DNA from: Marinilactibacillus sp042660675
Lineage (GTDB): Bacteria > Bacillota > Bacilli > Lactobacillales > Carnobacteriaceae_A
DNA: 38,017 bases
NCBI RefSeq assembly: GCF_042660675.1
Contig: NZ_JBHSUL010000018.1
Span: 1 to 38,017, forward strand
Reading direction: 5' to 3'
Under the pieces are notes generated by a model. The model had not been told where the DNA came from and did no database searches. It saw nothing but the letters and a program-made list of their open reading frames with translations. Below are positions 7,560 to 15,675 of this stretch, piece after piece. Positions within the stretch are counted from its first letter, which is position 1; every line of letters starts with the position of its first letter. The translations under genes were made by a program, and so were the position numbers.

Positions 7560-8402
7560 GTGCCTGAATTACCAGAAGTAGAAAGTGTCCGGACAGGACT
7601 AGAAAAGCTGATCAAAGGATTGAAAATCAAACAAGTAACTGTTTTATGGGATAGAATCATTGCGGAACCGAGTGATATTCGCCTATTCAAAGAAAAAATT
7701 AAAAATCAACGTATTGAATCAATAGGAAGAAGAGGGAAATTTTTATTATTTTTTTTAACAGATTACGTAATGATTTCGCATTTGAGAATGGAAGGGAAAT
7801 ACCGAATAGAATCAAATGATGTCCCAATCTCAAAACACACCCATGTGATCTTTGAACTAGAAGATGGAAGGGAGCTCAGATACCTTGATGTTAGGAAATT
7901 TGGTAGGATATCATTGATTCCAAGAGACACTGAGCTTGCTCACGCATCGATTGCCAAACTAGGACCAGAACCAGTAAGAGAAACTTTGGTGTTAGAAACA
8001 TTTAAAAATCAATTGCTTAAAAGGAAAAAAACAATCAAAGCAACACTTTTAGATCAAACGGTCATTGCAGGTATTGGGAATATCTATGCAGATGAAATTT
8101 TATTTGAAGCAAAAATTCACCCAGCACGTATGGCGAACACGTTAATTGAAAGAGAACTTATTACTCTTTACGAAGCTATTTTACTCGTTATGGGTAAGGC
8201 AGTAAAAGCGGGTGGGACAACCATACGAACTTATCAGAACGCTTTCGGAGAAACAGGATCATATCAGTCATTCTTGAATGTATATGGAAAAAAAGGGCAA
8301 TCTTGCCCACGTTGTGGAACAACTATTGAAAAAACGAAAGTAGCGCAAAGAGGAACGCATTACTGCCCAAATTGCCAGTCAGAAAGTCAGTTGATTCGTT
8401 AA
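7560..8402 (+). CDS. mutM: Formamidopyrimidine-DNA glycosylase MutM/Fpg
   Basis: Bifunctional base-excision enzyme that removes 8-oxoguanine and formamidopyrimidines and cuts the abasic site. 280 residues. The catalytic N-terminus PELPEVE (Pro2, Glu3) is present after a GTG start. An ATG two bases upstream (7558) is out of frame, so GTG 7560 is forced. K60 (GRRGKF) is the conserved beta-strand lysine. The H2TH region contains LLDQTVIAGIGNIYADEILF. The C-terminal zinc finger has Cys249, 252, 269 and 272 and the QRGTHYCPNCQ loop. AGGA ends 8 bases before the start. coaE follows 31 bases after the stop, the usual Lactobacillales order. Confidence 0.96.
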   Translation: MPELPEVESVRTGLEKLIKGLKIKQVTVLWDRIIAEPSDIRLFKEKIKNQRIESIGRRGKFLLFFLTDYVMISHLRMEGKYRIESNDVPISKHTHVIFELEDGRELRYLDVRKFGRISLIPRDTELAHASIAKLGPEPVRETLVLETFKNQLLKRKKTIKATLLDQTVIAGIGNIYADEILFEAKIHPARMANTLIERELITLYEAILLVMGKAVKAGGTTIRTYQNAFGETGSYQSFLNVYGKKGQSCPRCGTTIEKTKVAQRGTHYCPNCQSESQLIR

Positions 8403-8433
8403 TAATAGAATAGAGTAGAGAAGGAGGTTGATC

Positions 8434-9039
8434 ATGACTTATGTATTAGGTTTGACAGGAGGTATTGCATCTGGCAAGTCGACTGTTAGTCGTTATTTCT
8501 TAAAACATAACATTCCTGTGGTAGATGCTGACGTCGGGGCTAGAATTGTTATTGAACCAGGAACTGAAGCATTAGAAAAAGTACAGAATCTATTTGGTGA
8601 GGAGATTCTACTGGAAAATGGTGAATTGAATCGAAAAAAACTAGGAGAACTCATTTTTAGCGATCCCTTAAAGAGAAAACAGTTAAATGACTGTCTGTCT
8701 TACTATATTAGAGAATGGATTCTTTCAGAGAAAGATCGATTGATCACTTCTGGACATGAACTGATTGTACTAGATATTCCATTATTATTTGAAGCTGGCT
8801 ACAAAAAAGATGTTGATGAGATTATGGTTGTAGCTGTTGATAAAGAAACGCAACTAGCACGATTGATGAAACGAAACAAACTGAGTCAAGCTGAGGCGCT
8901 TCAAAGAATTGAGTCTCAGATGGAATTATCGGAAAAAGTAGACCAATCAGATTATGTTATCTATAACAATGGAACGCTAGAAAATACAATGAGTCAAGTC
9001 GATGAATGGCTTATAAGTAAAGGGTATTACAGCACTTAA
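8434..9039 (+). CDS. coaE: Dephospho-CoA kinase
   Basis: Phosphorylates dephospho-CoA, the last step of coenzyme A synthesis. 201 residues. The P-loop GGIASGKST is at 9-17, followed by VVDADVGAR and the lid and CoA-binding region DIPLLFEAGY. The start is ATG 8434, 6 bases after AAGGAGG (8421-8427). The in-frame TTG at 8428 abuts the ribosome binding site and cannot be used. It lies between mutM and nrdR in what looks like a co-transcribed group. Length and motifs are normal. Confidence 0.95.
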   Translation: MTYVLGLTGGIASGKSTVSRYFLKHNIPVVDADVGARIVIEPGTEALEKVQNLFGEEILLENGELNRKKLGELIFSDPLKRKQLNDCLSYYIREWILSEKDRLITSGHELIVLDIPLLFEAGYKKDVDEIMVVAVDKETQLARLMKRNKLSQAEALQRIESQMELSEKVDQSDYVIYNNGTLENTMSQVDEWLISKGYYST

Positions 9040-9044
9040 AGCTA

Positions 9045-9053
9045 TGGTATACT
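9045..9053 (+). promoter_or_regulatory. Possible extended -10 before nrdR
   Basis: TGGTATACT in the 62-base gap between coaE and nrdR matches TGnTATAMT. There is no convincing -35. It may give nrdR-dnaB-dnaI a promoter of their own. Confidence 0.3.
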
Positions 9054-9101
9054 GAATATAACTGAAAGTACCGTTAGATTATAAGAAAAGGACTGATTCC
9101 T

Positions 9102-9569
9102 ATGCAATGTCCTCGCTGTCAGCATAATGGAAGTAGAGTAGTCGATAGTAGACCAGCTGATGAAAATAAAGCCACTCGTAGACGAAGAGAATGCGAAAGT
9201 TGTGGATTCAGATTTACGACCTTTGAGCGATTAGAGCAGTCACCAATACTCGTTGTGAAGAAAGATAAAACTCGTGAAGAATTTAGTCGAGAAAAACTTT
9301 TAAGAGGTCTGAGACGAGCGTTTGAGAAAAGACCCGTTACAGCCGAAGATCAAGAAAAAATTGTAACTCGAGTAGAGTATAAGATCAGAGACCGTGGAGA
9401 TAGCGAAATCGAATCTACTAAGATTGGTGAGTACATTATGCAAGAACTCGCTGATGTGGATGATGTTGCTTATATAAGGTTTGCAAGTGTATACAGACAA
9501 TTCAAAGATATAGAGGTTTTTATGAAAGAAATGCAGGAACTAGCAAAGAAAAGAAAGAATGACAAATAA
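9102..9569 (+). CDS. nrdR: Transcriptional repressor NrdR
   Basis: Zinc-ribbon plus ATP-cone repressor that senses ATP/dATP and controls ribonucleotide reductase genes. 155 residues, the usual length. The zinc ribbon uses Cys3, Cys6, Cys31 and Cys34 with the basic stretch KATRRRREC. The ATP-cone spans about 49-139 (VVKKDKTREEFSREKLLRGLRRAF). The start ATG is placed 9 bases after AAGGA. No ribonucleotide reductase gene or clear NrdR box is present here, so its targets lie elsewhere. It is followed after 20 bases by dnaB, a conserved linkage between dNTP control and replication initiation. Confidence 0.96.
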   Translation: MQCPRCQHNGSRVVDSRPADENKATRRRRECESCGFRFTTFERLEQSPILVVKKDKTREEFSREKLLRGLRRAFEKRPVTAEDQEKIVTRVEYKIRDRGDSEIESTKIGEYIMQELADVDDVAYIRFASVYRQFKDIEVFMKEMQELAKKRKNDK

Positions 9570-9589
9570 ATGAAAGGAGAGAGTGCACA

Positions 9590-11011
9590 ATGAATTACCC
9601 ATGGCAGCAAGTCAACCCAAAAGATTTTTTCACATTACGTCAAGCTGTACCTCTCTCTGATCAAGATGTACGTATTTTGACGACAATCTACCAACCACTT
9701 ATTGGAAATGCAGCATTCACATTGTATATGAATTTAAAAGAATCCATCAGAAGTGGTAGTGGTTGGACAGGAGCTAGACCTTTATCTGAGCTGATGACGC
9801 TTCTTGATATCGGGATACCAGAATTATATCAAGCCCGCATTCGACTCGAAGGTTTAGGGCTGTTGAGTGTTTACAAAAGTAAAAAGGACTCAGATCAGTT
9901 TCTTTTTGAAATCAAACCGCCCCTTTCTGCCGAACGATTTTTTAATGATCATCTGATGCGTCTGATCTTATTTGAAAAAGTTGGAGAAAGAATGTTCAAC
10001 GAAATTAGACAGCAGTTCTCTATTGAAAAACCTAAAGCAGAAGAGTATCAAGAAATTACAAAGTCTTTCTTAGATGTCTACTATTTTGACATTCAAAAAC
10101 ATAATCAATTGTCAGTAATAGAGTTTGATGACAATGAGTTCTCGTCTTCGACGCATTCACCGGTTCAAATGATGAGTGAACAAAGTGACTTCGATTGGAT
10201 ATTTTTTGTGGAAGGATTGAATCATCATTTTATCAATAAAAAATCACTTACAAAAGAAATCAGAGAATTAATTATCTCTCTCTATGAAGTTTATGGTGTC
10301 AACGAACTGGATATGCAAAAATATGTTCTGGAAGCTACAGACATAGAAACTTCAAATATCGACCAAGAGAAACTACCACAAATTGTTCAAAGAGATTTCC
10401 ATAAAAAGCAGGCTAGACAAGTTCAGATACAAGATAAAATAAAGGGTTCAATTCAAGAAGAACAATCTGTTAAAAGTGGGCGCAAAACACAACTGAAACA
10501 AAAAGGATTTAACAATCAGGAAATCGAAATCATTCTTCATGCTCAGGAAGTAAAACCAATTGAATATTTGAAATCTATCAAGAATCAAAAAGGTGGATTT
10601 GTTTCCAGCAATGAAACGTGGGTCATTAAAGAACTTGTGGAACAATCTTCTCTTTCGACAAGTGTAATCAATATATTGATCAACTATGTATTGATCGGGA
10701 AAAACGCACCTGTGCTGGAAAAAAGTCTTGCACTGAAAGTCGCAAATGACTGGGCGCAAAACGATATAAACTCACCAGAAGATGCTCTACAGAAAGTAAA
10801 ACAACTATATGCTGAGTCAAAAAGCGATAGACAAAGCAAACAAAGATCCGGTTCAAATCGTTCAAATTCTCAAAAGTATGTTAGGAAAGAAACTTTACCA
10901 GATTGGGCAACAGAAGAGAACGTTGGAGAAGAAATCGATGCTAAAAAGCAAGAAGAATTCAGACAAAGACTTGAGCGGATCAGAAATAGAAGTAAAGGTG
11001 GTGACAGTTAA
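9590..11011 (+). CDS. dnaB: Replication initiation and membrane attachment protein DnaB (Gram-positive type)
   Basis: Helicase-loading co-factor of the DnaD/DnaB family, working with DnaD and DnaI to load the replicative helicase at oriC and at restarted forks. 473 residues. The N-terminal winged-helix region (DFFTLRQAVPLSDQDVRIL) and a C-terminal DnaB_2/DnaD-type domain near 300-400 are recognisable, followed by a charged tail (about 405-473). It is not the E. coli DnaB helicase. Its stop overlaps the dnaI start by one base (TAATG), indicating translational coupling. A GAAAGGAG-type ribosome binding site precedes the ATG. Confidence 0.92.
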   Translation: MNYPWQQVNPKDFFTLRQAVPLSDQDVRILTTIYQPLIGNAAFTLYMNLKESIRSGSGWTGARPLSELMTLLDIGIPELYQARIRLEGLGLLSVYKSKKDSDQFLFEIKPPLSAERFFNDHLMRLILFEKVGERMFNEIRQQFSIEKPKAEEYQEITKSFLDVYYFDIQKHNQLSVIEFDDNEFSSSTHSPVQMMSEQSDFDWIFFVEGLNHHFINKKSLTKEIRELIISLYEVYGVNELDMQKYVLEATDIETSNIDQEKLPQIVQRDFHKKQARQVQIQDKIKGSIQEEQSVKSGRKTQLKQKGFNNQEIEIILHAQEVKPIEYLKSIKNQKGGFVSSNETWVIKELVEQSSLSTSVINILINYVLIGKNAPVLEKSLALKVANDWAQNDINSPEDALQKVKQLYAESKSDRQSKQRSGSNRSNSQKYVRKETLPDWATEENVGEEIDAKKQEEFRQRLERIRNRSKGGDS

Positions 11012-11940
11012 TGGAAAGTATTCGTAACCAGTTGGAAAATATGATGAATTCAACTAAAATGAACGAGAGATTTAGAGAAATCATGAAAAATGAAGTGTTT
11101 AAAGATCCCGATGTTCGACGGTTTATTGCTGAAAACAGGACGATACTCGATAACGAAGCGATTGAAAAAAGTGCGTCTAAGTTGTATGAATTTGTTGTCG
11201 AAAAGAAGAAAGCCGCCGCTCAAAGTGGACAGCTTATGCCGGGATATAAACCAAGCCTTTCGATCAACAATAAAAGAGTAGATGTAACCTATGAGCCATC
11301 TTCTGATTTGATTAATCGTCAGAAACAAGAAGCGATCAATAAACGGATTCATTCAATGTATATGTCAAAAGACATTAAACATTTCAATATTGATCAGTTT
11401 GATAGTACGCCGGGAAGAAATAAAGCGGTAGAGGAAGCGTATGATTTTATTGATCAGTATCTTGAGAATCCTGATACCTTCCAGCAAGGGCTATACCTTT
11501 ATGGGAAATTCGGAGTCGGAAAAACTTTTCTACTTGGAGCGATAGCTCACGAGTTATCGAAACAAGGTCATCCCTCAACACTCGTTCATTTCCCAACATT
11601 TGCTGTCGAAATGAAGAATTCGATTGGTCAAAATACAACTGAAGAAAAGCTTTCTGCCTTGAAAAATGCGAAAATATTAATGATCGACGATATTGGGGCA
11701 GATTCTATGTCGAGTTGGATTAGAGATGATATCCTGGGAGTCGTTTTGCAGCATAGAATGCAGGAACAACTTCCAACATTCTTCTCTTCTAATTTTGATA
11801 TGGCCCATTTGGAACAAGAGCATCTTCGAGTGACACAAAGAGGCGAAAATGAGCCGTTAAAAGCTAAACGGATTATGGAACGAGTAAAGTTTCTTTCCAA
11901 AGAAGTAGAAATGACAGGCGATAACAGGAGACATGCTTAA
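11011..11940 (+). CDS. dnaI: Primosomal helicase loader DnaI
   Basis: AAA+ ATPase that loads the hexameric replicative helicase onto DNA. 309 residues. The N-terminal helicase-interacting domain covers about 1-130; the AAA+ module starts near 150 with Walker A GKFGVGKT (165-172) and Walker B MIDDIGAD around D226-D227. An arginine-finger-type region and the C-terminal RIMERVKFLSKEVEM are present. The start overlaps the dnaB stop by one base. No intrinsic terminator is seen after it; the next element is the thrS promoter and T-box, so readthrough into thrS is possible. Confidence 0.95.
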   Translation: MESIRNQLENMMNSTKMNERFREIMKNEVFKDPDVRRFIAENRTILDNEAIEKSASKLYEFVVEKKKAAAQSGQLMPGYKPSLSINNKRVDVTYEPSSDLINRQKQEAINKRIHSMYMSKDIKHFNIDQFDSTPGRNKAVEEAYDFIDQYLENPDTFQQGLYLYGKFGVGKTFLLGAIAHELSKQGHPSTLVHFPTFAVEMKNSIGQNTTEEKLSALKNAKILMIDDIGADSMSSWIRDDILGVVLQHRMQEQLPTFFSSNFDMAHLEQEHLRVTQRGENEPLKAKRIMERVKFLSKEVEMTGDNRRHA

Positions 11941-11951
11941 CAAGAAAACTG

Positions 11952-11980
11952 TTGAAAGCTAAAGTCAAGCGTGGTATTCT
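11952..11980 (+). promoter_or_regulatory. Promoter of the thrS T-box transcript
   Basis: TTGAAA at 11952-11957, a 17-base spacer, and TATTCT at 11975-11980 preceded by TGG (extended -10). Transcription should begin near 11987. Confidence 0.6.
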
Positions 11981-11986
11981 ACTATT

Positions 11987-12246
11987 ATTCTAATAATAAA
12001 ACTTAGAGAAAGATAAATTTGATAAGAACTTGTTTTAAAGAGAGGAAGACATTAGCTGAAAGTCTTCTAAAACAATTTATCATCTACCCCTTTCGAGTGC
12101 TGCTTTGAACTGAGTAAGAGCAGACGTGTCTCTGCGTTAAAGAGCTAATGAAGACAGAAAGTCAACTTTCTGTAAAACTGGGTGGAACCACGTAATCCAT
12201 TACGTCCCAATGAATGAGATCGATCTCATTCATTGGGACTTTTTTT
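11987..12246 (+). promoter_or_regulatory. T-box leader (tRNA-Thr-sensing attenuator) of thrS
   Basis: This fills the 346-base gap before thrS. The T-box core GGGTGGAACCACG lies at 12180-12192 and is followed by a long terminator stem. Upstream bases about 12020-12160 can form stem I with the usual GAGTA-like elements. A candidate threonine specifier ACC is at 12086-12088, assigned by position only. Known mechanism: uncharged tRNA-Thr pairs with the T-box bulge and favours the antiterminator, so thrS is induced when threonyl-tRNA is low. Confidence 0.92.
12204..12246 (+). terminator. T-box terminator stem
   Basis: Bases 12204-12239 form a fully palindromic 36-base hairpin (GTCCCAATGAATGAGA and its complement), followed by seven T residues at 12240-12246. 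Confidence 0.95.
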
Positions 12247-12286
12247 GTACAATAAGTAAAGAGAATAAAAAGCAGGAGGAATTTAT

Positions 12287-14215
12287 ATGTCAGAAATCGC
12301 AGTTAAATTACCAGATGGTTCCGTAAAAAATGTGGAATCAGGATCATCACCGAAAATGGTTGCAGGCAGTATTGCTAAATCATTGGAGAAAAAAGGCTTA
12401 GCCGGTAAGTGGAATGGCCAGCATGTTGATTTTGATCAACCTCTTTATGAAGACGGGGAACTTGAAATTATTACACCAGATCACGAAGATGCTTTAGGGA
12501 TCCTTCGTCATTCTACTGCCCACTTAATGGCTCAAGCAATCAAGCGATTATTCCCAGATGTTAAGTTCGGGGTAGGACCAGCGATTGAAACAGGGTTTTA
12601 TTATGATACAGATTCAGAAACACCTATCACAGAAGAAGATTTAGAATCCATTGAAAAAGAAATGATGGCAATTGTTAAAGAGAACCTGCCATTTGTACGG
12701 AAAGAAATTTCTAGAGAAGCGGCACTTGAATTATTTGCAGCAGATCCTTACAAAGTAGAACTCATTACAAATTTACCAGAAGATGAGACAATATCTGTTT
12801 ATGAACAAGGTGAATTTGTCGATCTATGTAGAGGTGTACATGTGCCTTCGACTGGTCGGATTCAAGTATTCAAATTACTCTCTCTAGCAGGAGCTTACTG
12901 GAGAGGAAACTCAGATAATAAAATGATGCAGCGTGTTTACGGTACGGCTTTCTTCGATAAAAAAGCTTTAAAAGAATTTATCAAGATGCGTGAAGAAGCT
13001 AAACAACGCGATCACCGTAAATTAGGTAAAGAACTAGATATCTTTATGTTATCACCTGAAGTTGGATCAGGACTGCCATTCTGGTTACCAAAAGGTGCAA
13101 CAATCCGCCGAGTGATTGAAAGATACATCACAGACAAAGAGATTAGCATGGGTTACCAGCACGTATATACTCCAATCATGGCAAATGTAGATTTTTACAA
13201 AACGTCTGGACACTGGGATCACTATCATGAAGATATGTTTCCACCAATGGACATGGGTGATGGAGAAATGCTTGTATTGCGTCCGATGAACTGTCCGCAT
13301 CATATGATGGTGTTCAAAAATGACGTAAGAAGTTACCGAGATTTACCAATCCGTATCGCAGAATTAGGCCAAATGCACCGTTATGAGAAAAGTGGCGCTT
13401 TATCTGGATTACAACGCGTTCGTGAAATGACTTTGAATGATGCTCACGTATTTGTAAGACCAGATCAAATTAAAGAAGAATTCCGCCGAGTTGTGGAGTT
13501 GATGCTAGCCGTATTCGAAGATTTCGATATTAAAGACTATCGCTTCCGATTAAGTTATCGTGATCCGAAAAACACAGAGAAATACTTTGATGATGATGAA
13601 ATGTGGGAAAAAGCACAGTCTATGTTGAAAGATACTTTGGATGAAATGGGGATGGATTACTTCGAAGCCATTGGTGAAGCAGCCTTTTACGGTCCAAAGC
13701 TAGATGTACAAGTTAAGACAGCGATGGGAATCGAAGAAACATTATCAACGGTTCAATTAGACTTCTTGCTACCTGAAAGGTTCGACCTGACTTATGTTGG
13801 TGAAGATGGTAATGACAACCATAGACCAGTTGTTATTCACCGTGGTATTGTATCAACAATGGAACGATTTGTAGCTTATCTGATTGAAAGATACAAAGGA
13901 GCTTTCCCTACATGGTTAGCACCGGTACAGGCTAAAATCATTCCAGTTAACTTGGATATTCATGCTGACTACGCTAATCAGTTAAATGAAGAACTGAAAG
14001 CGAAGGGACTACGAATTGAAATTGATAACCGCAATGAAAAAATGGGATACAAGATTCGCCATGCACAAACACTTAAAATCCCTTATCAAATCGTAGTGGG
14101 TGACAGTGAAGTAGAAAACCAGACAGTAAGTGTTCGTAAATATGGTGAAAAAGAAACGATCACCTATTCTAAAGATGAGTTCATTTCAAACATTGTAGCT
14201 GAATCTAATAAATGA
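12287..14215 (+). CDS. thrS: Threonine--tRNA ligase
   Basis: Class II synthetase charging tRNA-Thr. 642 residues, standard bacterial length. Domains in order: TGS about 1-62; editing/SAD domain about 63-225 with H75, H79, C181 and H185; catalytic core about 240-535 with zinc ligands including C336 (RPMNCPHH) and H387; anticodon-binding domain about 540-640 (PVQAKIIPVNLDIHADYA). AGGAGG (12274-12279) lies 7 bases before the ATG. Expression is governed by the T-box upstream. No terminator is visible after the stop; the infC promoter follows directly, about 20 bases on. Confidence 0.98.
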   Translation: MSEIAVKLPDGSVKNVESGSSPKMVAGSIAKSLEKKGLAGKWNGQHVDFDQPLYEDGELEIITPDHEDALGILRHSTAHLMAQAIKRLFPDVKFGVGPAIETGFYYDTDSETPITEEDLESIEKEMMAIVKENLPFVRKEISREAALELFAADPYKVELITNLPEDETISVYEQGEFVDLCRGVHVPSTGRIQVFKLLSLAGAYWRGNSDNKMMQRVYGTAFFDKKALKEFIKMREEAKQRDHRKLGKELDIFMLSPEVGSGLPFWLPKGATIRRVIERYITDKEISMGYQHVYTPIMANVDFYKTSGHWDHYHEDMFPPMDMGDGEMLVLRPMNCPHHMMVFKNDVRSYRDLPIRIAELGQMHRYEKSGALSGLQRVREMTLNDAHVFVRPDQIKEEFRRVVELMLAVFEDFDIKDYRFRLSYRDPKNTEKYFDDDEMWEKAQSMLKDTLDEMGMDYFEAIGEAAFYGPKLDVQVKTAMGIEETLSTVQLDFLLPERFDLTYVGEDGNDNHRPVVIHRGIVSTMERFVAYLIERYKGAFPTWLAPVQAKIIPVNLDIHADYANQLNEELKAKGLRIEIDNRNEKMGYKIRHAQTLKIPYQIVVGDSEVENQTVSVRKYGEKETITYSKDEFISNIVAESNK

Positions 14216-14233
14216 TTTAATATTCAAATAGAG

Positions 14234-14262
14234 TTGACAGGTGAATAAGTATCTGTTATGAT
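14234..14262 (+). promoter_or_regulatory. Strong promoter of infC-rpmI-rplT
   Basis: A perfect TTGACA at 14234-14239, a 17-base spacer and TATGAT at 14257-14262 preceded by TGT. It lies just past the thrS stop, so the ribosomal operon has its own promoter. Confidence 0.85.
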
Positions 14263-14268
14263 ATAAGA

Positions 14269-14457
14269 GTTGAGAAAACAAAGCAGAAGCGCCCGCTTCT
14301 CGCCTTTTGGATTTAAATCCATGGGCAGATATCGAACGTATATAACTCAAAATAGTTACGACTATTTTGAAGTCAGATGAGTATATCTTGTCTGATTGCG
14401 GAGATAGAGACGGGGCTTTGAAAAAGGTCACGTCTCTTTTTCTGTCTCTGTTTTTTT
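14269..14457 (+). promoter_or_regulatory. L20-type autoregulatory leader with attenuator before infC
   Basis: A leader of about 215 bases precedes infC. It contains the hairpin GCAGAAGCG/CGCTTCT around 14282-14303 and ends in a terminator at 14401-14457. In Firmicutes this operon is controlled by ribosomal protein L20 binding a leader that mimics its rRNA site and favouring termination. Assignment here rests on position, the promoter, the structured leader and the terminator, not on a covariance search. Confidence 0.75.
14401..14457 (+). terminator. Attenuator terminator in the infC leader
   Basis: AGAGACG (14406-14412) pairs with CGTCTCT (14431-14437), followed by a short T-run. The same AGAGAC can instead pair with GTCTCT at 14444-14449, followed by seven T at 14451-14457, so two registers are possible. 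Confidence 0.75.
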
Positions 14458-14483
14458 CGCAAATACTTTGGAGGTGAACCACC

Positions 14484-14999
14484 ATAGCAAAAGACATGAT
14501 TGTCAATGATCGTATTCGTGCTAGAGAAGTACGTTTGATCGGCAAAGACGGTGAACAGATCGGGGTAGTCCAACGCAATGAAGCAATGCGCTTAGCTGAA
14601 GATGCCAATCTAGATTTAGTTCTAGTGTCACCTAACGCTAAGCCACCTGTTGCTCGTGTAATGGATTATGGGAAGCATCGCTACGAAATGCAAAAGAAAG
14701 AACGTGAAGCAAGAAAGAATCAAAAAATCGTTAACGTTAAAGAGATTCGTTTGAGTCCAACTATCGATGATCACGATTTTGATACAAAATTGCGTAATGC
14801 ACGTAAGTTCTTGGAAAAAGGCGATAAAGTGAAAGTATCTATTCGATTCCGTGGACGTGCGATTACTCACAAAGAAATTGGACGTGAAGTACTAGAACGT
14901 ATGGCGGAAGCAGCGTCTGACATTTCACAAGTCGAATCGAAAGCTAAAATGGATGGTCGTAGCATGTTCTTGATGCTGGCACCGAAATCTGAGAAATAA
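14484..14999 (+). CDS. infC: Translation initiation factor IF-3, probable AUA start
   Basis: IF-3 keeps the 30S subunit free and rejects non-canonical starts. From ATA 14484 the product is 171 residues beginning (M)AKDMIVNDRIRAREVRLI. The first ATG in frame (14496) is 21 bases from the Shine-Dalgarno GGAGGTGA (14470-14477), too far. ATA 14484 is 9 bases from GGAGG, and no ATG, GTG or TTG lies between; an in-frame TGA at 14475 closes the frame upstream. IF-3 proteins of enterococci, as I recall, also carry IAKDM before this point. Rare starts on infC are a known autoregulatory device, usually AUU. N-domain about 1-80, C-domain about 85-171. First gene of the operon with L35 and L20. Confidence 0.93.
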   Translation: MAKDMIVNDRIRAREVRLIGKDGEQIGVVQRNEAMRLAEDANLDLVLVSPNAKPPVARVMDYGKHRYEMQKKEREARKNQKIVNVKEIRLSPTIDDHDFDTKLRNARKFLEKGDKVKVSIRFRGRAITHKEIGREVLERMAEAASDISQVESKAKMDGRSMFLMLAPKSEK

Positions 15000-15023
15000 G
15001 ATAAGTGTAGGAGGAAATCAACA

Positions 15024-15224
15024 ATGCCTAAGCAAAAGACACATAAAGGTTCAGCAAAACGTTTCAAGAGAACGGGTTCTGGTAAACTTAAACGTAGCCA
15101 CGCAAAACGTAGCCACATGTTTGCAAACAAATCTCAAAAACAAAAACGTCACTTGCGTAAATCTACAATGGTTTCACACAGTGATTACAAACGTATCAGA
15201 CAACAACTTGCTAAAATGAAATAA
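15024..15224 (+). CDS. rpmI: Ribosomal protein L35 (bL35)
   Basis: A 66-residue basic protein of the large subunit. It matches bL35 throughout: PKQKTHKGSAKRFKRTGSGKL near the start and SHMFANKSQKQKRHLRK in the middle. AGGAGG lies 9 bases before the ATG, within an 18-base stretch identical to that before rplT. It is the middle gene of infC-rpmI-rplT, 24 bases after infC. Confidence 0.98.
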   Translation: MPKQKTHKGSAKRFKRTGSGKLKRSHAKRSHMFANKSQKQKRHLRKSTMVSHSDYKRIRQQLAKMK

Positions 15225-15277
15225 TAAATGTACGAGCACTCGTTTGATCGAGAGTGCAACCAAGGAGGAAATCAACA

Positions 15278-15637
15278 ATGGCACGAGTTAAAGGTGGAGT
15301 AGTCTCCCGCAAGCGCCGTAATCGCGTTTTAAAGCTAGCTAAAGGGTATTACGGAGCGAAGCATCGCTTGTTTAAAGTTGCAAAACAACAAGTAATGAAA
15401 TCTTACCAATATGCATACAGAGACCGTAAACAAAACAAACGTAACTTCCGTAGATTATGGATTGCACGTATTAACGCTGCAGCACGTATGAACGGCCTAA
15501 GCTACTCTAAATTGATGCACGGACTTAAACTTGCAGAAATCGACATGAACCGTAAAATGTTAGCTGAACTTGCAGTAAGTGATGCAGCAGCATTTACAAC
15601 TTTGGCTGACCAAGCTAAAGATGCTTTAAGCAAATAA
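15278..15637 (+). CDS. rplT: Ribosomal protein L20 (bL20)
   Basis: A 119-residue large-subunit assembly protein that also represses its own operon in Firmicutes. It starts MARVKGGVVSRKRRNRVLKLAKGYYG, the classical bL20 N-terminus, at ATG 15278, 9 bases after AAGGAGG (15262-15268). An in-frame earlier start is not supported. The 53-base gap after rpmI contains a small hairpin (GCACTC with GAGTGC, about 15234-15255). A strong terminator follows, closing the operon. Confidence 0.98.
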   Translation: MARVKGGVVSRKRRNRVLKLAKGYYGAKHRLFKVAKQQVMKSYQYAYRDRKQNKRNFRRLWIARINAAARMNGLSYSKLMHGLKLAEIDMNRKMLAELAVSDAAAFTTLADQAKDALSK

Positions 15638-15643
15638 TATATT

Positions 15644-15675
15644 AAAACTCGCTTATATAAGCGGGTTTTTTTTTT
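15644..15675 (+). terminator. Intrinsic terminator of the infC-rpmI-rplT operon
   Basis: AACTCGCTT (15646-15654), a 4-base ATAT loop, AAGCGGGTT (15659-15667) with one G-T pair, then a run of about ten T residues. Confidence 0.9.

Noticed and set aside
10809..11027. 72-residue plus-strand frame across the dnaB/dnaI junction
   Set aside because: It lies in another frame of dnaB and has no ribosome binding site.
14330..14345. LexA/DinR-box-like CGAAC...ATAAC in the infC leader
   Set aside because: The right half does not match GTTCG, and an SOS role for infC is implausible.
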